Below are positions 18,282 through 27,882 of a stretch of 64,000 nucleotides of DNA, in pieces. The DNA lies in assembly GCF_022554085.1 (NCBI RefSeq), contig NZ_JAKFYR010000006.1, positions 241,559 to 305,558 of the forward strand, written 5' to 3'. The notes below the pieces were generated by a model that saw only the letters and a list, made by a program, of their open reading frames with translations, had not been told where the DNA came from and did no database searches. The DNA comes from Rhodococcus sp. CH91 (lineage in GTDB: Bacteria; Actinomycetota; Actinomycetes; Mycobacteriales; Mycobacteriaceae). Position numbers and translations under genes: made by a program. Numbering within the stretch: position 1 is the first letter of the stretch; each line of letters begins with the position of its first letter.

Positions 18282-18622
18282 GGTTGCCCGGTCCGCCGCT
18301 CGTCCCACTCCGAACCTGCGGCCAGCCCGGCCTCGGTGTCGCGTTCGTGCTGGGCGTAGTGCTCCGTCGCCACGCGCAGCGCCTCGGCATGGGCCTGCGA
18401 CGCGACGACCCACGCCTGGCACGCCGCGCGCAATCTGCGGTAGCCGTCCTCGACCCCGGCACCGGCCGCTTCGTGTGTGCCCGCGCCGGACACGTCGAAC
18501 TCGAGGCCGCCGAACGCCCGGCGGATCTCGCGATCGGCATCGTCCGCCGACTCCGACAGATGCGCCACGATCGCGCGCACCGCTGCGCCGTCGAATCGGA
18601 CCACGCCGTGTCGTGCTTCCAT
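18278..18622 (-). CDS. Small helical EspC-like protein with YxxxE export motif (Rv3440c-like)
   Basis: 114 residues from the ATG at 18622, preceded by GGGGGGCAGGAC. Two amphipathic helices are separated by a Gly-rich turn (AGTHEAAGAGVEDG, about 47-60). The second helix ends HYAQHERD; Y89 to E93 fits the C-terminal YxxxD/E signal of type VII substrates of the EspC kind. There is no WXG motif in this chain; its co-translated partner supplies a WDG. It lies just downstream of glmM (89-bp gap) and 2.8 kb from esxT. The pair organisation resembles heterodimeric ESX substrates. Export is not demonstrated. Confidence 0.6.
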   Translation of the reverse strand: MEARHGVVRFDGAAVRAIVAHLSESADDADREIRRAFGGLEFDVSGAGTHEAAGAGVEDGYRRLRAACQAWVVASQAHAEALRVATEHYAQHERDTEAGLAAGSEWDERRTGQP

Positions 18623-18710
18623 GTCCTGCCCCCCGTTCCGGCGAAACCGTCTCGACGAGGTAGGACGCGGCGGACCGTGATCCGGTTCCGTCGTCCGCGA
18701 AACCGGGGAG

Positions 18711-20051
18711 CTAGACGGCAGCGACGACCCGTGCGAGGCGGTCGGCGACGGCACGAGCGTGATCGTCCTCGGCTGCCTCGACCATGACCCGGACGAGCTG
18801 CTCGGTACCCGACGGGCGCAGCAGCACCCGGCCGGTGTCACCGAGTTCGCGCTCGGCCTCGGCCACCGCGGCCGCCACCGAAGGATCGTTCGCGACCGTG
18901 GCCTTGTCGTGCACCGGCACGTTGACGAGCACCTGCGGGAGAGAGGTCATCACCGAGGCGAGTTTCGCGAGGGGAAGGCCCGTCGTGGCCACCCGCTCCA
19001 TCAACCGCAGGCCGGTGAGCACACCGTCGCCGGTCGTGCCGTGGGCGGGCAGCACGATGTGACCGGACTGCTCACCGCCGAGGCCGTAGCCGCCGCGTCG
19101 CAGTTCTTCGAGTACATAGCGATCGCCCACACCGACGGTGCGGACCGCGATCCCCTCGGCGCGCATCGCGAGGTGCAGGCCGAGATTGCTCATCACCGTG
19201 GCGACGAGGGTGTCGTCGGGGAGTTCACCGGCTTCGTGCATGCCCAGAGCCAGGATCGCCATGATGGCGTCACCGTCGACCACCGTGCCGGTCGCGTCCA
19301 CGGCGAGGCAGCGGTCGGCGTCGCCGTCGTGTGCCAGACCCAGGTCGGCGCCGTGCTCGAGCACGGCCTGCTGCAGCACGGACAGGTGCGTGGACCCGCA
19401 TCCGTCGTTGATGTTCAGTCCGTCGGGTTCGGCGTTGATCGCGATGACCCGCGCACCGGCGGCCGCGTAGGCAGCGGGAGCGGCCTGCGACGCGGCCCCG
19501 TGGGCGCAGTCCACCACGACAGTCGTTCCCGCGAGGGACTGACGCACGGCCGCCGCGAGATGCGCGAGGTAACGGTCGAGGGCGTCGGACACGGCGCGTA
19601 CCCGGCCGATGCCTGCGCCGGTGGGTCGCCCCGCCGTTTCGGCGTCGCCGTGGAGCACGGCTTCGAGCCGGTCCTCGATCTCGTCGTCGAGTTTGTGCCC
19701 GCCGGCCGCGAAGATCTTGATGCCGTTGTCGGGCATGGGATTGTGCGACGCGGAGATCATCACGCCGAGGTCGGCGCCGTAGTCACCCGTGAGGTACGCG
19801 ACCGCCGGGGTGGGCAGCACGCCCACCGAGAGGACGTCGACTCCGGCTGCGGTGAGTCCGGCCGTGACGGCCGCCTCGAGCATCTCCCCGCTCGCGCGCG
19901 GATCCCGGCCCACGACCGCGACCGGTCGCCGCTCGGCACCCTGTGGGGCCAGGACGGCTGCTGCAGCGCCTGCCAGGCGTACTGCCAGCTCCACTGTGAG
20001 CTCGGCGTTGGCCAAGCCCCGGACTCCGTCGGTGCCGAACAACCGACCCAT
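18711..20051 (-). CDS. glmM: Phosphoglucosamine mutase GlmM
   Basis: 446 residues; converts glucosamine-6-phosphate to glucosamine-1-phosphate for UDP-GlcNAc. It starts [12 protein letters not shown] at the ATG 20051, with GGGAGG 8 bases upstream. The phosphoserine loop is [12 protein letters not shown] with S102; the metal loop is DGDADR; the sugar loop is GGEQSGH; the phosphate-binding loop [12 protein letters not shown] is near the C-terminus. It follows rpsI, separated by a terminator hairpin, the order seen in mycobacteria. Confidence 0.97.
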   Translation of the reverse strand: MGRLFGTDGVRGLANAELTVELAVRLAGAAAAVLAPQGAERRPVAVVGRDPRASGEMLEAAVTAGLTAAGVDVLSVGVLPTPAVAYLTGDYGADLGVMISASHNPMPDNGIKIFAAGGHKLDDEIEDRLEAVLHGDAETAGRPTGAGIGRVRAVSDALDRYLAHLAAAVRQSLAGTTVVVDCAHGAASQAAPAAYAAAGARVIAINAEPDGLNINDGCGSTHLSVLQQAVLEHGADLGLAHDGDADRCLAVDATGTVVDGDAIMAILALGMHEAGELPDDTLVATVMSNLGLHLAMRAEGIAVRTVGVGDRYVLEELRRGGYGLGGEQSGHIVLPAHGTTGDGVLTGLRLMERVATTGLPLAKLASVMTSLPQVLVNVPVHDKATVANDPSVAAAVAEAERELGDTGRVLLRPSGTEQLVRVMVEAAEDDHARAVADRLARVVAAV

Positions 20052-20115
20052 GTACACAGCCTCCCAGTCGTGTGCGGCCCCGCCGCGGATGTCGATAGAG
20101 GACAGAATGCACGAA

Positions 20116-20152
20116 AGCAGGCGCCGGTAGGAGATGTCTACCGACGCCTGCT
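20116..20152 (-). terminator. Terminator downstream of rpsI
   Basis: A stem of 8 bp plus 6 bp around one mismatch (20116-20130 with 20138-20152) and a 7-nt loop lies 51 bp after the rpsI stop and before glmM. It should end the rplM-rpsI transcript. Confidence 0.7.
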
Positions 20153-20202
20153 CTCGTGGTGGAACAGGTGCCGACTCTGACGAAATCAGCGTCGGCGGCA
20201 CA

Positions 20203-20706
20203 TCAGCGCTTGGAGTACTGCGATGCCTTACGAGCCTTCTTCAGGCCGTACTTCTTACGCTCGACAGCACGCGGGTCACGCGTGAGGAAGCCGGCGCGCT
20301 TGAGCGCGGGGCGATCCTCGGGGGTGACCTCGGTGAGCGCACGCGCGATGGCGAGACGCAGCGCGCCGGCCTGGCCGGACGGGCCGCCGCCGTGCAGGCG
20401 TGCGTGGATGTCGAACGACTCGGTGCGCTCGACCGTCACCAGGGGCGACTTCACGAGCTGCTGGTGCACCTTGTTCGGGAAGTAGTCCTCGATGGTGCGG
20501 CCGTTGAGCACGAAGTTGCCGGTGCCCGGAACGAGGCGGACGCGGACGACGGCCTCCTTACGGCGACCGACGGTCTGGACCGGACGATCGAAGACGATCG
20601 GGGCCGCGGGGGCCTCGACGACGTCCTCGACGTACTCTTCCGCAGCGACCTCGACGTTCTCGACGTACTCTTCGGGGTTCACGTTCTGTTCCTCGGGCGT
20701 CGTCAC
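20203..20706 (-). CDS. rpsI: 30S ribosomal protein S9
   Basis: 167 residues. The S9 core starts at [16 protein letters not shown] and ends with the conserved C-terminus [11 protein letters not shown], whose basic tail reaches the P-site tRNA. About 45 acidic N-terminal residues ([20 protein letters not shown]) precede the core, a common actinobacterial extension. The GTG start overlaps the rplM stop (GTGA), giving the usual rplM-rpsI pair. Confidence 0.97.
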   Translation of the reverse strand: MTTPEEQNVNPEEYVENVEVAAEEYVEDVVEAPAAPIVFDRPVQTVGRRKEAVVRVRLVPGTGNFVLNGRTIEDYFPNKVHQQLVKSPLVTVERTESFDIHARLHGGGPSGQAGALRLAIARALTEVTPEDRPALKRAGFLTRDPRAVERKKYGLKKARKASQYSKR

Positions 20707-21146
20707 TGTGCCACCTGCTTGATCTCGAACGGCACCGGCTGCTGCGCGGCGTGGGGGTGGTTCGGGCCCGCGTAGACCTTCAGCTTCTTCGCGATGGCGC
20801 GACCGAGCTTGTTCTTCGGGAGCATGCCGGTGACGGCCTTCTCCACGAGACGGTCGGGGTTCTTGTCGAGAACCTCGCCGACCGAACGAGCCCGCAGACC
20901 GCCCGGGTGACCGGAGTGGCTGTAGAGGAACTTGTCGGTCCGCTTGTTGCCGGAGACGGCAACCTTGTCGGCGTTGATGATGACGACGAAGTCACCACCG
21001 TCGACATGCGGCGCGAATGTGGGCTTGTGCTTGCCGCGGAGCAGGTTGGCTGCCTGCACCGCGAGGCGGCCGAGCACCACGTCGGTGGCGTCGATGACGT
21101 GCCACTGATGGGTCACGTCGCCGGCCTTCGGTGTGTACGTAGACAC
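20703..21146 (-). CDS. rplM: 50S ribosomal protein L13
   Basis: 147 residues with the L13 landmarks [40 protein letters not shown] and GMLPKNKLG, then [13 protein letters not shown] at the end. The start is GTG at 21146 with AGGAAGA upstream. It is the first gene of the L13-S9 operon; its promoter is at 21279-21308. Confidence 0.97.
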   Translation of the reverse strand: MSTYTPKAGDVTHQWHVIDATDVVLGRLAVQAANLLRGKHKPTFAPHVDGGDFVVIINADKVAVSGNKRTDKFLYSHSGHPGGLRARSVGEVLDKNPDRLVEKAVTGMLPKNKLGRAIAKKLKVYAGPNHPHAAQQPVPFEIKQVAQ

Positions 21147-21278
21147 AGATCTTCCTCGTCTATCGTTTCGCTGCTGGCCTGCATGCCGACGGTTGCCACG
21201 CCCGGCGGCCAGTTGAGACCCGGGAGAGGTGTTCGTCGCGCCACAAGGGCACGACGACGTGCGACACGCCGAGGGGAC

Positions 21279-21308
21279 ACTCTACCGGCTGCAGGCCGAA
21301 CGGGTCAA
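21279..21308 (-). promoter_or_regulatory. Promoter of rplM-rpsI
   Basis: On the minus strand TTGACC (21303-21308) and TAGAGT (21279-21284) are 18 bp apart. Transcription would begin about 21272, leaving a leader of about 125 nt. Confidence 0.6.
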
Positions 21309-21360
21309 AGTACCGGCGGGCTCCGCACGCGCGCGACCCGCGGCAGCCGGCGCACGCGAA

Positions 21361-21414
21361 CGTCCCGGCGGCCTCTCCACCACCGGGACGTCACGCCGAC
21401 GAGCCGGAGAGGCC
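21361..21414 (-). terminator. Two mutually exclusive hairpins downstream of esxT
   Basis: An 8-bp stem (21361-21368 with 21383-21390) and a 9-bp stem (21370-21378 with 21406-21414) share the segment 21370-21390, so only one can form at a time. They lie after the esxT stop codon. One probably terminates the ESX-4 transcript before rplM; the alternative fold is unexplained. Confidence 0.5.
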
Positions 21415-21427
21415 CGTCGCCTCCGGG

Positions 21428-21718
21428 TCAGCCCGGGAAGCGCTGCTGGTTCAACCGCTCGACCTCCTGCATGTTGTCGTTACCGGTCGAGACCACCCGG
21501 CCGATGTCGTGCAGCACCTGGATGAGACCGGCCTCGGCCTGATTCCAGCGGGCCTGTGTGGCGGCGTAACGCTCCTTCGCCCCGCTGTCCCAGCTCGAGA
21601 CCAGGGGGGCGACCTGCCCTTCGATGCGGTCGAGGGTCGCCTCGATCGCCTTCTGGCCGGAGACGAGCTGAGCGTGCAGGTCCGCCACGCCGGCGAAGTT
21701 CTGGTAGATCTCGGACAC
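21428..21718 (-). CDS. esxT: ESX-4 WXG100-family protein EsxT
   Basis: 96 residues, the size of an ESX substrate. The start is GTG at 21718 with AGAGGAGAACGATCC upstream. Two helices flank the turn at SSWDSGAKERY; W43 is conserved, but the triplet is WDS rather than WXG. The C-terminus (NDNMQEVERLNQQRFPG) lacks a clear YxxxD/E signal, so export probably depends on its partner EsxU. The order rplM-esxT-esxU matches M. tuberculosis Rv3443c-Rv3445c. Confidence 0.88.
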   Translation of the reverse strand: MSEIYQNFAGVADLHAQLVSGQKAIEATLDRIEGQVAPLVSSWDSGAKERYAATQARWNQAEAGLIQVLHDIGRVVSTGNDNMQEVERLNQQRFPG

Positions 21719-21750
21719 GGATCGTTCTCCTCTGCTGTCGGGTGTCGGGG

Positions 21751-22104
21751 TCAGGTGAACGAGCCGTTGAGCACCGACCCGGCGCCGGGATCGATGCCCG
21801 ACAGGGAGCGGGCCTGGTGCTCCTCCGCTGCGGCATACGATCGTCCGCTGGTGCGCACGGCTTCGGCCAGTTCGTCCAGGGCGGTCGACAACTTGGTGTG
21901 GTTGACGTTCCAGCGCTCCATGATTCCGGCGAACTGTTCCGCCGAGCGCCCTCGCCAGACCGAGGGCGCCGACTGCACCACGCCCGTCAGCCGTCCGAGG
22001 ATCGCATCGAGTTCGGCGCGGGAGTCCTGCAGTTGTCCCGCGACGACCTCCATGGTCGCCACATCGGTGGTCAGGTGGTTCGAATTGCCGATCGGTTCGC
22101 TCAA
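21751..22104 (-). CDS. esxU: ESX-4 WXG100-family protein EsxU
   Basis: 117 residues. The best start is TTG at 22104, with GGAG 7 bases upstream; the open frame extends to 22146 without a better signal. W50-R51-G52 (VWRGRSAEQF) is the WXG turn between two helices, and SYAAAEEHQAR gives a YxxxE export signal at Y90-E94. EsxU should pair with EsxT (33 bp downstream) and be recognised by EccC. The C-terminal 20 residues are Gly/Ser-rich. Confidence 0.88.
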   Translation of the reverse strand: MSEPIGNSNHLTTDVATMEVVAGQLQDSRAELDAILGRLTGVVQSAPSVWRGRSAEQFAGIMERWNVNHTKLSTALDELAEAVRTSGRSYAAAEEHQARSLSGIDPGAGSVLNGSFT

Positions 22105-22233
22105 CGGCGTACTCCTTCGCTCGTGCGGCATCATCCGGCTCGGCATCGAGCCGGTCTTCGCTCCTACACGTGGTTGGACGCGCCCGATCCGGTATCGGTT
22201 CCGTCGGCCCCGGGAATCTGCGGACCTTCCTCG

Positions 22234-23685
22234 TCAACCGATCCGCAGAGTATGTACGGCCTGTTCGCATTCGCTGCGGATACGTCTCCACTCCCCCTCG
22301 AGGTACTGACATCCCACCGACACCTGAAGCCCGGGAAAGGCCATGACGGACCACCGCACCACCGAGTACTCGTCGGGAACCTCGAGATACGACACGACCT
22401 TGCGATCGGCGAATGTGGTGTCGGCGTCGAGATCGCGTATCACGGGTGCACGCTCACCGGCCCGAACGGCCAGCTCCGAGGCGACATCCTGTTCGTCGAT
22501 CCCGTCGGCGAGAACCCGGTACGCGACGACGATCCGGCGATCCGCACCACCGGCCGGCACGAGCTCCACACGGCCCGAGTGGGCCGTCTCGGGGTCACGG
22601 ATGCGCCAGTCGCCGGGCAGTTCGAGGCGCACCCGACCGAGACCGAACTGCTTCGACGGTGCGCGATCGGGATCCTGCGGATCCGCATCTCCCACCGGAA
22701 CAGTCTCGGCCGCACCGGCTTCGGACCTCGATGCGGATTCGGCGTCCTCCCGGCCTGCCCCGGAGAACGCCCACAGGAAGACCGCGCCGGCGAGCAGAGC
22801 CGGGATCACGACCCCCGCCACGAACATCGCGTTCCTCCTGGCGTGCCCGGCACGAGAAGGATCCGGACGTGCGCGCACCTCCCGCAACCACGGCAACGTC
22901 TGCTCGTCCGGAACGGACGTCGCGGCGGAGGAGATCACCGGAGCAGGCACCGGACCGACCGCTCCCGATCCGGTGAGCGCGACGAGCATCTCCGAGGCAG
23001 CAACGGGAACGACCTGCTGCCCCGCCCCCACGAGGTCGTCCACGAGAGCGAGCAGTTCGACTCCGGACGGCTCGCCGGGACCACCCGTCACGAGGACGGC
23101 ATCGGGACCCGGCCCGTCCGATACCGACATCAGCAGGCTCGCGAGGCGTGCCGCCGCATCCGACGAGTACATCGACAGATCGGGATCCCGCGCGACTCGC
23201 TCGACCGCCGATCCGTCGAGTCCGGCGGAACCGACCCGCACTGCGGTGACACCCCGGGCTGCGAATTCGAGCACCACGCAGCGCTCGTGCGCCGCTGTGC
23301 CCGCCGCACATCGCGCGGCCACCGCGATCGGCACCGGAATCGCATCGGCCGCGACCTGCCGTACGGCTGTGACGAAGAGATCGCGTCGGCGCTCGTTCCA
23401 CCATGTCGGATGCACGGCGAACGCTCGGTCCGCGCCCGGTGCGCCCACGACCGTCGCCGCGTGCCCGACGAGTCCGCTCAACAGCAGTGCGAGTTCGGTT
23501 TCCGTCCCGACCGCTGCCGCATCGACGAGGGCGGTGACATCGATCGGGTCCGGAGCATCGCGGGCCGGCGCGCCGTAGACCCGGCCGTTCCCGCCGTCCA
23601 CCGCGAGGGCGGGAACGCTGCGGACGTTTCCGCCCCAGCGGACGTGGACGGAACCCGGCGTCAGGGTGAAGGCAGTGGTCGTCAC
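22234..23685 (-). CDS. Type VII secretion-associated protein (Rv3446c family)
   Basis: 483 residues from the GTG at 23685 overlapping the eccC stop (GTGA). The N-terminal half (about 1-270) is Ala/Val-rich, with segments such as VLVTGGPGEPSGVELLALV and VVLEFAARGVTAVRVG that hint at an actin/Hsp70-like fold (inference). A transmembrane helix follows (AMFVAGVVIPALLAGAVFLW, about 315-335). The C-terminal outer part has a conserved module with LPGDWRIRD, RIVVAYRVL and WSVMAFPGLQVSVG. Genes of this type recur in ESX-4 and Nocardiaceae loci; the role in secretion is unknown. Confidence 0.8.
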   Translation of the reverse strand: MTTTAFTLTPGSVHVRWGGNVRSVPALAVDGGNGRVYGAPARDAPDPIDVTALVDAAAVGTETELALLLSGLVGHAATVVGAPGADRAFAVHPTWWNERRRDLFVTAVRQVAADAIPVPIAVAARCAAGTAAHERCVVLEFAARGVTAVRVGSAGLDGSAVERVARDPDLSMYSSDAAARLASLLMSVSDGPGPDAVLVTGGPGEPSGVELLALVDDLVGAGQQVVPVAASEMLVALTGSGAVGPVPAPVISSAATSVPDEQTLPWLREVRARPDPSRAGHARRNAMFVAGVVIPALLAGAVFLWAFSGAGREDAESASRSEAGAAETVPVGDADPQDPDRAPSKQFGLGRVRLELPGDWRIRDPETAHSGRVELVPAGGADRRIVVAYRVLADGIDEQDVASELAVRAGERAPVIRDLDADTTFADRKVVSYLEVPDEYSVVRWSVMAFPGLQVSVGCQYLEGEWRRIRSECEQAVHTLRIG

Positions 23686-26600
23686 GGCTCGGGCAACCAG
23701 GCCGTCTGGACGAGCGACGCACCGTCGCGTCGCACGAAGGTGCCGCGTCCCGGCGGCATCGGGGACGGGCGGATCGCGCCGACGAGTGCTCCCTCGTCGC
23801 GGCTGCCGCTCATGACCAGCCCCGGACTCGACAACTCGCGCAACCGGGCAAGGACCGGCTCGTAGAGAGCTCGTCCTGCACCGCCCGCACGGCGCGCGAC
23901 GACCAGGTGCAGCCCGATGTCCCTGCCGTGCGGCAGATAGTCGAGCAGTGGCAGCAGCGGGTTCTGTCCCGAAGCGGCGACCATGTCGTAATCGTCGACG
24001 ACGACGAACACTTCCGGTCCCGTCCACCACGACCGGTCGCGCAGTTGCTGCTGCGTCGTGCCCGGACCGGGCAGCCGCCGTTCGCAGATCCCGGCGAGTT
24101 CCGTCGCCATGGCCGACAGCACGGTCGCCGAGGGCGCATAGCCACCCAGATGCTCGCCTTCGACGACGCCGAGCATCGTCCTGCGGTAGTCGCCGACGAT
24201 GATGCGGATCCGTGTGCCGCTGCCGGCTTCGGTCAGTCCTCGGCAGATGCCGCGGAGCAACGTCGTCTTGCCGCACCCCGAGTCGCCGAAGATCAGCAGG
24301 TGCGGATTGTCCGCGAAATCCACCGACACGGGCGCCAGTTCGGATTCGTCGATGCCGATCGGCACGACGAGACGACCGGAGGCGACGGTATCGGGCGGGC
24401 TCGGCCGCCCGACGGAGATCGCGGCGAGAAGGTCGTGCCGTGGGACACGCTCCGGCAGCATGCGCACCGGCGGAGCCGGTCTCCCCGGGACAGCCCTGCG
24501 CACGGCGTCGACCGCATCGGCGACAGCAACCGCGAGATCCGACGTGCCGGCGCTGCCGTCCACCCGCGGCAGCGCGGCGAGGATGTGCCGGCCGTCGCGA
24601 TCGATGCCGCGCCCGGGTCGGCCTTCCGGTACCGTCGCCGCTCGCTTCCTGCCGTACTCGGAGTCGGACGGGTCACCGAGCCGCAGTTCGAATCTCGTGC
24701 CGAGCAGGTCGCGCATCGCAGGCCGGACGTCACCCCAGCGCGGGGCACTGAGCACGACGTGGATTCCGTAGGACAGACCCTGGGCGGCGAGGATCCCGAT
24801 CGTCTGCTCCAGGGCCTCGAAGTCCTGCCGAATGCTGGGCCATCCGTCCACGAGGAGGAAGACGTCACCGAAAGGATCGTCGGCGAGCACCGCGCTTCCG
24901 TCGGCACGCATCCGGCGCAGCTGGGCCATGGACTCGACTGCGTTCTCCGCGAACGATCGTTCGCGCCGGCGCAGCAGGGAGATCATCTCCGCGACGGTGC
25001 GCCGCACGCGATCGGCGTCGTGCCGTCCTGCGACGGACCCGACGTGCGGTAGCCCCGCGAGCCCCGACAGCGTTCCCCCGCCGAAATCGAGGCAGTAGAA
25101 CTGCACCTGTTCGGCGGTGTGCGTGAGCGCCATCGACACGACGAGGCTGCGCAGCAGAGTGGACTTCCCCGACTGCGGGCCACCGACGACCACGACATTG
25201 CCCGCAGCGCCCGACAGATCCACCGTCAGCGGGTCTCGGCGCTGATCGAAGGGTCTGTCGACGATCCCGACGACCGTGCACAATCGCGCGTGACGCGGCA
25301 CCTCCCCGGTGAGCAGCGACCGGGGCACGAGCATGTCGAGCGGAGGAGACGCGTCGAGCGGGGGCAGCCACACCTCGTGGGCGGGCGTTCCGTGTCCCCG
25401 GAGCCGCCCGACGACCACCTCCAGAACGCTTCGTCCGTCGTTCGCCACCGGAGGCGGAGACGGTTCCCGGACCGGCGGCGCGGACGGCGCGGGGTCGGCA
25501 GGCACCGTTCGGGCCGTGAAGAGGCGCGGCCGCGGGAGGGTCGTCGTCGCCGGACGGGGTCGTCGTGCGGGGCTGCCGGCGTCGTAGGGCCCCGATACGT
25601 ACGCGGCGGAGAACCGCTGGATGTCGGCGGAATCGGTCCTGAGATATCCGGCGCCCGGAGCCGACGGCAGGTGATAGGCGTCCGGAACACCGAGCACACT
25701 GCGGGATTCGTTCGCGGAGAAAGTCTTCAGGCCGATCCGGTACGAGAGGTGACTGTCGAGTCCGCGGAGCCGGCCTTCGTCGAGTCGCTGGCTCGCGAGC
25801 AACAGGTGCATGTGCAGGGACCGGCCCAGGCGCCCGATCGCCGCGAAGAGGTCGGCGAAGTCGGGCTGCTGCGACAGCAGTTCGGAGAACTCGTCGACCA
25901 CGATGAACAGGGCGGGCAGCGGGTCGAGCGATGCCCCCGCCGCTCTGGCCTTCTCGTAGTCACCGACGTTGGCGAAGTTGCCCGCGGTGCGGAGAAGTTC
26001 CTGCCGGCGGTTCATCTCGCCTTCGAGCGCGTCCTTCATCCGGTCGACCATCGCGATCTCGTCCGCGAGGTTGGTGATGACCGCTGCCACGTGCGACAAC
26101 CCCTCGAGGCCGAGGAAGGTCGCTCCTCCCTTGAAATCCACGAGGACGAGATTGAGTGCCTCGGGCGGGTGCGTGACGACCAGCCCGAGCACCAGCGTGC
26201 GCAGGAATTCGCTCTTACCCGAACCGGTTGCGCCGATGCACAGTCCGTGCGGACCCATCCCGTTCTCGGCGGCCTCCTTGAGATCGAGTTCGACGGGGGC
26301 GCCGTCGACACCGACGCCGATCGGAACCCGCAGGCGGTCCCGCCCGCGCCGGGGCAGCCATGCGTGCTCCGGATCGAAACGGGCCGGGTCGCCCAGTCCG
26401 AGCAGCTCCTGCCAACTCGACGGCCGTTCGGCACCTGTGGTCTCCTGCATCGCGCCGGCAGATATCCGGTAGGGCGCGAGCCTCCGCGCGAGCATCTGCG
26501 CCTGGGGCGCGTCGATGCCGTCGGCTTCGGCGAACACGTCGACGGTCGTGCCCGTCGCGGCCCCCACGCGACCCTCCTCGACCACCAGGCGCAGACCACG

Positions 26601-27665
26601 CGTGGCAGTCAGGCGTGCAGTCGAACCCGACAGATCCAGTATCGTGACCGAGTCCAGCCCCTCGTCGAGTACGCCCGAACCCGAACCGGTGACACCACCG
26701 TCGAGGACCGCGACGAGGTGCACGATCCCCTCGACCGCAGGCGCGTTGCGGACGAACCTGCTGCGGCCGGACAAGACGGCACCGAGATCGGTTTCGAGTT
26801 CGAGCACCGAACCGAAGACCGTCCGTGCACTGCCGGCGCCGTCGCACAGGGCCGGATTCTGTGCGTGGGGCAGCCATTTGACCCACTCCCACTCCGACGC
26901 GGTATCCGGACCGCACACGATCGCGACCTGCAGGATGTCCGGGCCGTGGAAGGTGCACATCTGGGCGAGCATCGCCCGGACGAGTGACCGTGCTGCGTCG
27001 CGGTCGCCGTCGACCCCGATCGAGGCGAACCCTCTCAGGGACACGGCGGTCGGCAGGGCCGGCACCACGGAGTGGGCGCGCACGAAACGGCGGAGCGAGA
27101 CGGCCGCGACGGGTTCGAGGTCCTCGACCGGTCCGGTTTCGGGAGGAACGAGGCGGGTGGCCAGGCGCTGACCACCGCGGCCGACCCGCGCATGACCGAA
27201 GTCCGGATCCGTGGTGCGTCTCTCCCACATCCGAACGCTGCCGGCGAGGGTCCACAACAGCGCCGGATCGGGATGCGTCCATTCCAGCGCCCGGCGTTGT
27301 TCCTGTGCGGTCTCGGTGACCTCTCGCCGTAACCTGTCGAGATACCGCAGGTAGTCCTTGCGGTCCTCGTTCGTCTCCGCCGTCTTCGCCCCGCCGCCGC
27401 GGCCGCCGTTCGCGAGCATGCCCACCAGGGACACGACCATCATGAGCGGGAAGATCATCGCCATGGGGCTGCGCGCCGCCCCGGAGGTGAACATCAGCGC
27501 GACCATCCCGATCATCGCCGCGACCATCACCAAGGGCAGCAACTTCGTGAGCAGATTTCCGGGCGTAGCCCGGGGAATGTCCGGCGGTGGTTGAACACTC
27601 ATGTCACCGCTGGGCACGCGCGGCGCTTCCCGCCTCGCCCTGCGCACGAAACGTACGGTACTCAC
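23682..27665 (-). CDS. eccC: ESX-4 secretion ATPase EccC (FtsK/SpoIIIE type)
   Basis: 1327 residues. The N-terminus has the canonical EccC signature RRARREAPRVPSG and SVQPPPDIPR, then two transmembrane helices (about 40-60 and 67-85). Three ATPase domains follow, with Walker A GATGSGKSE (about 470-480), GGPQSGKST (about 820) and GDSGCGKTT (about 1120). Walker B is FIVVDEF in the first, LLVDGW in the second and VVVDDYD in the third, so only the first keeps the usual DE pair. EccC recognises substrate C-terminal signals and powers export. The start is GTG at 27665 with a GGGGGGTGG run 4 bases upstream. It is a single chain, not split as in ESX-1. Confidence 0.95.
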   Translation of the reverse strand: MSTVRFVRRARREAPRVPSGDMSVQPPPDIPRATPGNLLTKLLPLVMVAAMIGMVALMFTSGAARSPMAMIFPLMMVVSLVGMLANGGRGGGAKTAETNEDRKDYLRYLDRLRREVTETAQEQRRALEWTHPDPALLWTLAGSVRMWERRTTDPDFGHARVGRGGQRLATRLVPPETGPVEDLEPVAAVSLRRFVRAHSVVPALPTAVSLRGFASIGVDGDRDAARSLVRAMLAQMCTFHGPDILQVAIVCGPDTASEWEWVKWLPHAQNPALCDGAGSARTVFGSVLELETDLGAVLSGRSRFVRNAPAVEGIVHLVAVLDGGVTGSGSGVLDEGLDSVTILDLSGSTARLTATRGLRLVVEEGRVGAATGTTVDVFAEADGIDAPQAQMLARRLAPYRISAGAMQETTGAERPSSWQELLGLGDPARFDPEHAWLPRRGRDRLRVPIGVGVDGAPVELDLKEAAENGMGPHGLCIGATGSGKSEFLRTLVLGLVVTHPPEALNLVLVDFKGGATFLGLEGLSHVAAVITNLADEIAMVDRMKDALEGEMNRRQELLRTAGNFANVGDYEKARAAGASLDPLPALFIVVDEFSELLSQQPDFADLFAAIGRLGRSLHMHLLLASQRLDEGRLRGLDSHLSYRIGLKTFSANESRSVLGVPDAYHLPSAPGAGYLRTDSADIQRFSAAYVSGPYDAGSPARRPRPATTTLPRPRLFTARTVPADPAPSAPPVREPSPPPVANDGRSVLEVVVGRLRGHGTPAHEVWLPPLDASPPLDMLVPRSLLTGEVPRHARLCTVVGIVDRPFDQRRDPLTVDLSGAAGNVVVVGGPQSGKSTLLRSLVVSMALTHTAEQVQFYCLDFGGGTLSGLAGLPHVGSVAGRHDADRVRRTVAEMISLLRRRERSFAENAVESMAQLRRMRADGSAVLADDPFGDVFLLVDGWPSIRQDFEALEQTIGILAAQGLSYGIHVVLSAPRWGDVRPAMRDLLGTRFELRLGDPSDSEYGRKRAATVPEGRPGRGIDRDGRHILAALPRVDGSAGTSDLAVAVADAVDAVRRAVPGRPAPPVRMLPERVPRHDLLAAISVGRPSPPDTVASGRLVVPIGIDESELAPVSVDFADNPHLLIFGDSGCGKTTLLRGICRGLTEAGSGTRIRIIVGDYRRTMLGVVEGEHLGGYAPSATVLSAMATELAGICERRLPGPGTTQQQLRDRSWWTGPEVFVVVDDYDMVAASGQNPLLPLLDYLPHGRDIGLHLVVARRAGGAGRALYEPVLARLRELSSPGLVMSGSRDEGALVGAIRPSPMPPGRGTFVRRDGASLVQTAWLPEP

Positions 27666-27882
27666 GTCGCCACCCCCCGGGACGTCGCCGGCCGCCCCCT
27701 ACGGCCCGCGATCGGGGAAGACTAACCCACAGGATCGACTTCTCCACCCTCGTCTCCCGGTGACGACTCGTGTCTTCGCGAGCTGTTCCGTCGGGGGCCG
27801 GATCTCGAACGGGACAGCGGCCGCGAGGATGTCGTATGGTCTGCGTCGTTCGGACTTGCAGGGACGGGGGGAACCGAGGCCG

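Noticed and set aside
25119..26987. A 622-codon plus-strand open frame opposite eccC
   Set aside because: Antisense of eccC, whose motifs are unambiguous.
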